Below are positions 55,869-64,000 of a stretch of 64,000 nt of DNA, one piece after another (positions within the stretch are counted from its first letter, which is position 1; every line of letters starts with the position of its first letter). Location of the stretch: assembly GCF_018143015.1 (NCBI RefSeq), contig NC_054743.1, positions 41,868,922 to 41,932,921 on the forward strand. Direction: 5' to 3'. A program made the translations under genes and the position numbers. The notes below the pieces were generated by a model. The model was not told where the DNA came from, did no database searches, and worked only from the letters and a program-made list of their open reading frames with translations. The stretch is from Lytechinus variegatus. Taxonomy: Eukaryota > Echinodermata > Echinoidea > Temnopleuroida > Toxopneustidae.

Positions 55869-57459
55869 ATAAGCAATCATCTCGTACACCATGATCGAGC
55901 AAGTGAAATTCCAGAGGACCTCCTCACATAGCAACAACATAATGTTTATTTTTTCAAATACATTTTGATGATATCATTTAGAAGAGATCGGTGATGAATA
56001 TGCCAATGTCAAAAAGTCAAGATTTTGGGCTCGTGGAATCGCCTTAATTGAGAAACGGAAATAGTTCGATATTAACATAAATAAGGTAAAGAGGTTAAAA
56101 AAATGGAACACAATGGTCGGCCTAAATTGGCCCAGTTTTGGAATTCAACGGAAATTTATATTGCTCCTCCACCCACCCCAGCCCTGTCAATTTTCCAAAA
56201 AGCAGTAGAGAAAATCGTAATACCAAGTCTTTTATAATTATGCCAGATTTGTTTTGAAATTAATTCAAATTCAATTGTATTGACCCTCTACTCGCTCTGT
56301 TCGCACGCTCTTCATTTTTCTAATGCATTATCATAATTATGCTCGATATTCTCAGTTTTAATTACCATCACCTAAATTGTAGTTTCAGATGCATTATGAT
56401 GATGTTCATGTATTTTTAAATGTAAATTTTTGAAAATTTTATTTACATATTTTTGTATAAGTATACAATCAGTAGATCGCAAATACTTGGGTAGAAAGAG
56501 ATTTTCGTTATGAGCAAAAATGTGAATTTAGTAGGTTTAAAGATAAAGTGCATGGCGTGGTATGAAGTCAATGGTTCTGTTTAAATGTGAAGTTCTTTTA
56601 ACAGTGTATACATCCGCAACGTGGTATCAGTAAAAACTCGTGCTATGCTTGATCATTTTGATTAGCAGTGACATTAATGATGCTATTTTTCTACAACTAA
56701 ATACAATAGATACACTTTTTGGAACTTGATATTTTTAATGATTAAATCGTAGCAGGTCACCCTGAAAGGGTATAAAACCAGGGACCTGGGAAGCGGGGGT
56801 GCTGGGGGTGCTGAAGCACCCCCAGAAATTTTCCTGGGGGTGCTGCGTGTATTATTTTCCATAGGCAGCACCCCCACGAAATCAGGTTCCCCCTGTATAT
56901 TTTTTAATATGTTATAATGTACATAATTATCACATCCAAAAATCGCAAATCATTTACATAGTCTTTCACATATTCCAATAACATCGCTCCTATCATGCCT
57001 ATAACGCGACTCAATCAAGCTCGGCACCCCGATACAGTTTACACCAAAGGTTTACACACTACTCGATAGCAGGGAGAGTCACATGGGTGTGGCTGACTTG
57101 AAACTTCCCGGTTTTATGTCGAATTCAGTGTTTGCGCGCCCGAACGCCCGTGTTTTGTATAAGCAATTACAAGTCAGACAATAGAAATCAAATTTCACAG
57201 TCTTTTTCACCCTGGTCCCATGGTACTGGGAAGCGGCGTTGCAGGGGGGGGGGAGGAGGGCTGGGGTGAAGTACCCCCCAAATTTGGGGGTGCTGCATGT
57301 CATTTTCCATAGGTAGCACCTCCTGGAAACCTAGTGGTAGGTATGACAAATGATTAATGTAATGAAAATGAACAACGTTTTGTAGACCCCCCCTTCAGAA
57401 TTTTCCGACACAGTACTTAAAATTGTGTTTAGATTCACCCTTTTCAGAATCGGAATATC
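55869..57459. other. Intergenic, downstream of the SBP-like gene
   Basis: Includes two copies of a GGGGGTGCTG-rich repeat: 56785-56885 (GGACCTGGGAAGCGGGGGTG ... TTTTCCATAGGCAGCACCCC) and 57226-57330 (TACTGGGAAGCGGCGTTGC ... TTTTCCATAGGTAGCACC). A similar CAGCACCCCCACTG stretch occurs near 59552. No gene seen. Confidence 0.55.
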
Positions 57460-57469
57460 AAATATTTTC

Positions 57470-59365
57470 TGCTCGCGCTTCGCGCTTGCGTTATTGATTT
57501 AGAATGCCCAGATACTAGGTCTATCTCTAAACACGCGCACGCATGTTTATTCATATACGCAGCTTTTGGGGGTACTCCAGGCTGAAAAATATTTATATGA
57601 AATACATTTTATCAAAATGAATAAATTTTATGCAAATCTGATAACAAATAGTTCATTTTTTTTTATTCTAAATTTCAGCAACATTTTATGAAAATGGTGA
57701 TATGCATGTCATCATGAATATTTAAAAGGTGGGTTGACATGGGCGGAAATCTGTCCCCAAATGAAAGGGGGCCAGGGCCCGGAGAATTTGACAAGCAAAA
57801 AAAACACAAAAGGTTATCACCCTAAATGTTAGGTCATTTTAACCCTAACAAAATTTGACAAGCCCCCCCCCCAAAAAAAAAAGGTTTTCACCCGAAATGT
57901 AAGGTCATTTAGTCAAAAATACAGGTATTGTTTCGATTGTGAAGTGATGTATTTTTCTCCATAATGAAAGACCCAAAATAGGAAGGGGACATTTGATATT
58001 GTGTCCCCCTGTGCCCTCTGGGATTTCAAACCAGGTTTGAAGATGTCACATTCCCACTATCCTGTTTCTTGTGTTATTACATAGAATCAACATTTCATTT
58101 TTTTTCAAACCAGTCTGAATGATATGTCTCCCTTATAATGAAGTTGCAGGAAAGAATATCTAATTGACTAAATCAGTTGTCAAATCAACTGTTTTTTGGT
58201 TCTTGAAGGGAAAATATTGAATAAACCTAATTCTATATAATGAAATACAGGACAAGTGGGGATATGACATCATCAGTTTGCTCATTGGATATTAATGAAG
58301 ACATGCTTAAAACTGTTTCATCAGAATAATGCTAATCTTTAAAATACAATAACTTTGATTTCCTTGTCGGATTTTGATAAAATCTTTATTCTTATCAATT
58401 CATCAATTGTATATAGTTATATACCTATTCTGTTCATGATTAGAAAAGTGTTTAAGATGTCCTGTTTTTAGTTTTGAAATCTCATTTTATTTCCGCTCGC
58501 GCTTCGCGCTTGCATCAATTGTATAGTTATATACCTATCCTCTTCATGATTAGAAAAGTGCTTAGAATGTCTTGTTTTTTATCTGAAATCTCAATTTTGT
58601 TTCCGCTCGCGCTCGCATAAATTTTATAGTTACTTACCTATCCTCTTCATGATTAGAAAAGTGCTTAGAATTTTTTTGGTCTAAAATCTCAATTTTGTTT
58701 CCATCAATTGTATAGTTATATTCCTATCCTCTTAATGATTAGGAAAGTGCTTAGAATGTCTCTTTTTTGGTCTGAAATCTCAATTTTGTTTCCGCTCGCG
58801 CTTCGCACCAATTGTATAGTTCTATACCTATCCTGTTCATGATTAGAAACGTGCTTAAGATGTCCCTTTTATAGGTCTGAAATCTCATTTTTATTTCTGC
58901 TCGCGCTTCGCGCTCGCATCAGTTGTATAGTCATATACCTATCCTCTTCATAATTAGAAAAGTGCTTAGAATGTCTCGGGGTTTTTTGGTCTGAAATCTC
59001 AATTTGTTCCCGCTTGTGCTTCGCAATCGCATCAAATGTATAGTTATATATCTATCCTGATCATGATTACAAAAAGTGTTTAAAATGTCCATTATTTAGG
59101 TCGGAATGTCAAAATTTTCAGCTCGCGCTTCGCGCTCGCATTATTTCATTGTTGATGGGTAACTGCAAACAGTCCTTGTAACACGTCCCTTTCGATCAGG
59201 CCAGAGCGTATATGAAAAATATCTGCTCGCGCTGATCACGTTCGCAGTTATTATTTGTTACAAACGCATCTTGTTCAGGACCACAAACATTTCTCAAAAT
59301 GTTCAATTTTCAGGACAAAACACCTAATTTCCCCCCCTCCAAAAAAAAGCTCGCGCTTCGCGCTC
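57470..59365 (+). repeat. GCTCGCGC-type tandem array, copy 2
   Basis: From about 58380 the unit, roughly 100-113 bp, is repeated: GCTCGCGCTTCGCGCTTGC or variant, then TTGTATAGTTATATACCTAT, CCTCTTCATGATTAGAAAAG, TGCTTAGAATGTC and TCTGAAATCTCAATTTTG. GC-rich motifs lie near 58495, 58606, 58793, 58898, 59010, 59121, 59224 and 59348; a first isolated one is at 57471. The GC-rich motif can fold on itself (GCGC-TTC-GCGC). Same motif as at 17888-18300. Confidence 0.88.
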
Positions 59366-59461
59366 GAGTTCTCTTATTATATATCTATGTTATTTTATAA
59401 GAAGAAAGATAAGAAATAACTGTTGTTGTCATATACATATGATATATATAGTATTCAACCT

Positions 59462-59469
59462 AGTCAATC

Positions 59470-59503
<34 letters not shown>
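59462..59503 (+). repeat. (AT)n(GT)n microsatellite
   Basis: ATATAT run followed by GTGTGTGT. Confidence 0.95.
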
Positions 59504-59504
<1 letters not shown>

Positions 59505-59587
59505 AATTATGGAAAACTCAATGGTGCCCCCCCACCGTTGAGGAGAGATTTCAGCACCCCCACTGAAAAAATCGTTAGTGAGAGAAA

Positions 59588-59683
59588 GAGGGGGGGGGGG
59601 GGGGCGGGGGTGCATAGGATGTATGTGTGTAAGTGAGAGAGAAAGAGGGAGGGGAGGGGAGGGAGGGAGGAGGGGAGGGAGGA
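59588..59683 (+). repeat. G-rich tract, potential G-quadruplex
   Basis: Sixteen consecutive G near 59589-59604, then multiple GGG/GGGG runs separated by single A or GA at 59646-59682. Fits the G-quadruplex sequence pattern on the plus strand. Confidence 0.85.
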
Positions 59684-59940
59684 CCATCTTCAGTGTTTTC
59701 ATGGTGATTCATAAAATCCCAAGGCAAGAATATCTTTAAACATTAGAATCAGTAACTACATCAGGTTACACACCTCATAACTGGACTTTTCACTCTTAAA
59801 ATGGACCATCCAGACCGGCACAATTTTGTTTTCCTTGAACCTATCTTCATGAACTTTCTCTTCTTCTCTCTCTGTCCCGCTCTTAATCTCCCTTTCATCT
59901 CACAGGACTCTTTCTCTGCATCCCTCCTATCCTCCCTATA

Positions 59941-60190
59941 TACACAGCAAAAACTGTGGTGTTAACCGGTGTACACAGAGGACCACACCAGTTATTTTAC
60001 ACCGTTGTTAAATTGGTGGTGTTAGTTTTACACCTATAGGTGTTATTGCAACACATACATGTATGGTTGTTACATTTACACTCTTAAGTGTTATGTTCAA
60101 TCTCTAGGGTGTTATTTTAACACCTCAGGGTGTGGTCCTCTATTAACACCAATTGGTGTCAGTTTTAACACCACAGTTTTTTACAGTGTA
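59941..60190. repeat. Foldback element, TACACAGCAAAAACTGTGG ends (250 bp)
   Basis: Left TACACAGCAAAAACTGTGG, TGTTAACC; right AACACCACAGTTTTTTACAG, TGTA. Interior also inverted (GAGGACCACACC / GGTGTGGTCCTC). TGTTAAC-type words recur. No coding content. Confidence 0.92.
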
Positions 60191-62287
60191 CCCTTTCTTC
60201 TTCATCACCCCATTTTCTTCTCCATTTTTCTATCTAAATACCCCCCCTTTCATTCTCCTTTTCATCGCAACAACCACTTGCTCAGACAAGAATGAAAGCT
60301 CGGTAATCCAAGGAGTTTTCGTCTTCATAAATCAGTTTTCAAGATTTTATCATACACTTACGAATTTTCATACATTTTGTTCTTCATAAATAAGTTTTGA
60401 GAACATTCTTATCATATTGCATGTTATACATAAACATACGATTTGACAAAACAGCAGAGTCAACATCAGACTGAATGATTATGCATGAATGTCGCGGCAT
60501 TGATATTACGATAATGGTTTGAAGATGGGTAAAGCAAACATGTAAAAAGCATAAGGAATAATGAAACCTCTTTTGATCATGAAGTAAAACTGTTGCTCTC
60601 TATAAGTCCACTTTTCATTATTACCGTTATACGAGTTAGATTGTGTGATCGTATCTATATGTCTGGAAAGGTCTGAATTATTTGTTTCTCTGGATAAAGT
60701 CTCTAACATTGCTATCAATAATAACCATATATAATTTCAAGAAAAGTTTCATACATAATATTATAAAAACGAATGCACGTCCTGGAGCTAGATTCTAGTT
60801 ACAAGAAGGGTAATTTGCGTAAGTATATAGTGTAGTAAAAAGTATCCTCTATATAGAAAATTTTAGGTTCCTCTGTATACATTGGGGTTGAGAAGGGGAC
60901 GGGCATATTGAATAGATTCACGAGCAAGAAAAAATAAGGAGAGAAGAAAAAAAGGAAAGAAAAATAGTTTTTTTTTCTGAAAAGTATTATGTAAAATTCT
61001 ATCACAAACTTAGATTTTTGTACTAAAAGGGTCAATTTTTTGCTCTTTCGCTTCGCTCGCTTGCAATTGCAACACAAAGTCTGGTATCCCCTAAAAAAAT
61101 GGCTCATCATGCTACGATCATGACCATAAACATAATCGGCTTAAAACAAAATTAATGTTTTTTTCTAATACCAACAGTCTATAAGAAGCTAAAAATTACA
61201 ATTTTTCTAATTTACTAAAAAATAATACATGGGCGATTGGTGATGATAGTTATGTCCTTAACGGACTTTTAGCAAAACAAATTAAAACACTCATTGAAAA
61301 TCACTCATTATTATAACAATTATAACATTTATAACACAAAAATCATGTATGCATAATTATATTAAAACATAAGATAAAATGGGTCAATCTAAGTACCACT
61401 TAACTTTTAATTTCAGCAAGTTTCCAGAACAATATACTGATAAAATAACCACCTATATTTCACATGTTTTTCCTTCTTTCTGTTTCTAGTTTTGTTTACA
61501 CAGTTTCATTCATTCATTCACTCATTCATTCATTCATATGCATTTATTTCGTTCATATATTAAAAACATCGTTCATATATCATTTCGTTCATATATCATT
61601 CCGAGGTGTAGAACAGTTGTTTTAGTGGCCAAAGCAAATATGGAGTAGTGTGTGTGCAGCGCTTTGTAACCGAAATGAAAAGGCGCTATATCAAATGACT
61701 TTTGGATTGGATTGGATTATATTAAAAACAACATTTACAAACCATATTGGAATATACAAGAAATAGAAGTAATGTATAAAACGAGGAGACAGCCTAGAAG
61801 GCAGAGAAGCCTTATTGGACAATAAGAGAAGCTGGTGCTGCCACCAATAGTTTGAAATATTACATGTGCAGTCCTATAATCTTTACACTAACATTTTGAT
61901 TTCTATATTCAAATCTAATAATACAGCAAGCAATTAGCTAGAAATTGAATGATAAAAGAATAAATTATAATTTACATATTTATATTTATTTTCACAAGCC
62001 ACGAGCATTAAGTTTAATCACCGTTTCACAAACAAAATGACAGTTGGCTTTGATCATGTTGATGTTAAAAGGGGCTACTCCCCATCATTAACTTCCTTTT
62101 TGCATTCATTAACTTCCATTGACCACTTATAAAATAGAGAATGGAATGTATATTTTTGAAATTAATACTGCTTTGGATAAAGGAATGTTTGATATAAATA
62201 ATGGTAATGCAGTGTTGTTGGGATTACCGAGGGGATTCACACTGAAGCTTAGGAATGGATGGTGTACTATGAACTACAGTGGGTATA
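60191..62287. other. Intergenic AT-rich DNA
   Basis: Contains a CATT(C) microsatellite at 61506-61540 and, near 61655-61730, a GCAGCGCTTTGTAACC...GGCGCTATATCAAATG stretch that looks like the 3' tail of the SINE family, followed by ATTGGATTGGATT. No gene seen. Confidence 0.5.
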
Positions 62288-62548
62288 TACACTGTAAACA
62301 ATATTGGGTAAAATTTTAACCAGCACGGGGGTAATTGTGTGTTCAACCAATTTGGGAAGTATTTTAACCAATGCGGAAAGCAAGTTGTCCAGTAAGGTAA
62401 AAAATAAGCAGCAATTACTTTAGAATTGGCAAAATTTTCATCACACTGGATAAATAAAAATGCCCAAAAGAAGTTCCCAATGTTGGTTGGACACATACAT
62501 GACATAATTACCCTCATGGAGCATTTTAATCAATATTTTTAGAGTGTA
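62288..62548. repeat. Foldback element, TACACTGTAAACAATATTGG ends
   Basis: Left TACACTGTAAACAATATTGG, GTAAAATTTTAACCA; right AGCATTTTAATCAATATTTT, TAGAGTGTA. Short interior. It abuts the next element, sharing a base or two (TACAC). Confidence 0.82.
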
Positions 62549-63179
62549 CACACTAAGAAATAAAGGTTCAAAATTGAACCCCGAAAGGTTGATGCAAAAT
62601 CAGCACCCTATGGGTTCAAAAATTGAACCCTGAATGCGGTTGGGGTTCATTTTTGCAACCTGCGGGTTCAAAACTGCACTCCTAAATTTTAAATTGAACC
62701 CCTAGGGGTGCATTTTTGAACCCGCAGTGTGCAAAAATGAACCCCAACCGCAGGGTTCAATTTTTGAACCCCAAATCAGAAGTTCAATTTTTGAACCCAT
62801 AGGCCCGTATTCTGAAGTCAGGTTTAACTTATAGACCATGGTCTAACTCTGTGCTAAAATTACGGGAAGCCAAGAGTGTCAAAATTTGTATTAGGTTGTA
62901 TATTTCTTCTGTTTACTGTGCTCTTTCCTGACTCTTCAATGGTGAAGACAATCATCTATTTATACTTCCTAGACAATTATGAATAATTTGAGAGCCAAAT
63001 GAGCTGAAATATGATATTTGTACTGTTAATGATTTATGTAACAGTTGGCTATCCATACTTAAACCACAACTTTAAACCAGAGTTTAAGTTAAACCCGACT
63101 TCAGAATACGGGCCAGAGGGTGCTGATTTTGCATCAACCTTTCGGGGTTCCATTTTGAACCTTTATTTCTTAGTGTGTA
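62547..63179. repeat. Outer foldback element with TACACACTAAGAAATAAAGG ends, interrupted by another element
   Basis: Left arm TACACACTAAGAAATAAAGG then TTCAAAATTGAACCCCGAAA, GGTTGATGCAAAATCAGCAC, CCTATGGG; right arm is the inverse, ending CCTTTATTTCTTAGTGTGTA. Many GGGTTCA/TGAACCC words inside. The right arm is split by the element at 62802-63114. Confidence 0.93.
62802..63114. repeat. Foldback element, GGCCCGTATTCTGA family, copy 3, nested
   Basis: Left GGCCCGTATTCTGAAGTCAG, GTTTAACTTA; right AAGTTAAACCCGACTTCAGA, ATACGGGCC. Inserted in the right arm of 62547-63179. Flanks ATA (left) and AGA (right) fit a slightly mutated 3-bp target duplication. Confidence 0.92.
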
Positions 63180-63446
63180 GGTTTAAGACAATAATTAACA
63201 TTCAAACTTTTGCCAAAGTTGTTGGGGGTACGCCAACTGAGCAATTTAAATAGTTTATTAATATTTCAGTTATACATACAATGTAATGTTAATACATTCG
63301 CCAAGGCATCACCCTTCGATATGCCTAATCTCCATGTAATCCGGTACAAAAAACGAGTATAATAATATTGTTTACATAATAAACATGATAAACGGTATAT
63401 GAAAATACATCAAATATGCTTAAATGCATTGATTACGAAAGTTCTT
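63180..63446. other. Probable 3' UTR and downstream of the NR2E-like gene
   Basis: Lies after the minus-strand stop codon. A minus-strand AATAAA is present near 63255 (TTTATT on plus), a possible poly(A) signal. No other feature. Confidence 0.4.
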
Positions 63447-63688
63447 CTAACAAGTCTGGAACATATCGCTCAGTAATCTTTCAATAGGTATTTCCCCTAT
63501 CGTCTGCTTGAAAAAGAGGGTTTCTAAAAACTTGCTGCTGACTGCTCGGAGAGCGGAGAGCATGATGAGAAGTCTGCCGAAGCGAGTGGGCTGGGAAAGG
63601 TGAGCATACCGGACATAGTCCCCCAGCATGACTTGGGCTTGGTCTTGAAGTGATTCGACACGATGGGGCTCGCTCAGATGAGGGGTTT
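63447..63688 (-). CDS. NR2E-like nuclear receptor, last coding exon (partial gene)
   Basis: Carboxyl end of a nuclear-receptor ligand-binding domain. Minus-strand acceptor AACCAG at 63694-63689, then 80 codons and TGA. The SEPHRVESLQDQAQVMLGDY helix, QPTRFGRLLIMLSALRAVSS and the FFKQTIGEIPIERLLSDMFQ end match the NR2E (tailless/TLX, PNR) group of the NR2 subfamily, including the AF-2 helix. Ligand-dependent or orphan transcription factor acting in the nucleus; the DNA-binding domain lies right of the window. The subtype (TLX, PNR or an invertebrate-specific NR2E) cannot be fixed from this exon. NR2C and NR2F members are less similar in the TIG.IPIE.L segment. Confidence 0.9.
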
Positions 63689-64000
63689 CTGGTTTAGGAA
63701 TGAAAATGAAAAAGGATGGAAAATCATGATGAATACATTGCAGATAAACTAGAAATGAAAAAAAGATAATAAAAAAGTGAATTGCAATTATTGAAGTAAC
63801 GAAAATAAAACCCAAACATTGTTCAATATGAAAATTAAAAAAAAATGATAAAATAGCTGTTTTAAGCGGCTTTAAAGATTTTTTTATGCACTATAATATG
63901 CCTAAAATTTGCGAATAAGGTAACCACATATCATCACATTTTCATAATCCTTCAATGTATTTTTAATTTCCAAACAGTAAAAACGGTCAGATGACCGAGT
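63689..64000. other. Intron of the NR2E-like gene (partial)
   Basis: AT-rich sequence upstream of the last exon on the minus strand; nothing else recognised. Confidence 0.5.

Noticed and set aside
57470-59365. CRISPR-like array (regularly spaced GC-rich motif)
   Set aside because: Spacers are near-identical to one another, the genome is animal, and there is no cas gene; it is an ordinary tandem repeat.
59469-59702. Pro/Leu/Ser-rich minus-strand ORF
   Set aside because: Encoded by G-rich and GT-rich simple sequence.
62119-62319. 66-codon plus-strand ORF
   Set aside because: Its 3' third lies inside the foldback element at 62288 and no family features are visible.

Overview
The window is AT-rich, intron-rich animal DNA packed with short foldback (inverted-repeat) elements, tRNA-derived SINEs, LINE remnants and simple repeats. 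Two genes can be assigned by clear family matches to human proteins (HTATSF1 and OSCP1), and a nuclear-receptor terminal exon is present at the right edge. Together with the repeat landscape this points to a marine invertebrate deuterostome, most likely an echinoderm such as a sea urchin; the species is inferred, not proven. Almost all coding sequence lies in short exons, so long single-frame ORFs in the window are mostly simple-sequence or shadow artefacts.

Layout. (1) 1 to about 12,420, minus strand: an HTATSF1 (Tat-SF1 family U2 snRNP/elongation factor) homologue. Six coding exons and one likely 5' UTR exon are visible; the 3' part (rest of the second RRM/UHM and the acidic tail) lies left of the window. 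(2) About 12,420 to 15,179: divergent intergenic region with a SINE, a small foldback element and a GAT/GAC tract. (3) 15,180 to 37,852, plus strand: a complete nine-exon OSCP1 gene (385 residues). Its introns hold a GGCGCC-rich tandem array, a GCTCGCGC-type array, a roughly 160-bp tandem repeat with perfect DR1 nuclear-receptor motifs, many TACATGTA palindromes, LINE 3' remnants and an antisense, frameshifted hAT transposase. (4) 37,853 to 46,886: OSCP1 3' region and intergenic DNA with at least seven foldback elements and a 74-bp near-perfect palindrome. (5) 46,887 to 55,868, plus strand: an eight-exon gene for a predicted type II membrane protein whose ectodomain looks like a bacterial periplasmic amino-acid-binding protein (SBP_bac_3 fold). 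This is the most unusual gene in the window. (6) 55,869 to 63,446: intergenic repeat-rich DNA, including the second GCTCGCGC array and a clean nested foldback insertion. (7) 63,447 to 63,688, minus strand: last exon of an NR2E-like nuclear receptor.

The genes do not form an obvious pathway. HTATSF1 is a nuclear splicing/transcription factor, OSCP1 is a conserved cytoplasmic or ciliary/transport-associated protein, the SBP-like protein would act at the cell surface or in secretory membranes, and the receptor regulates transcription. Exon boundaries were set by matching GT/AG sites with continuous reading frame and, where known, with the family alignment recalled from the human proteins; no alignment software was run.
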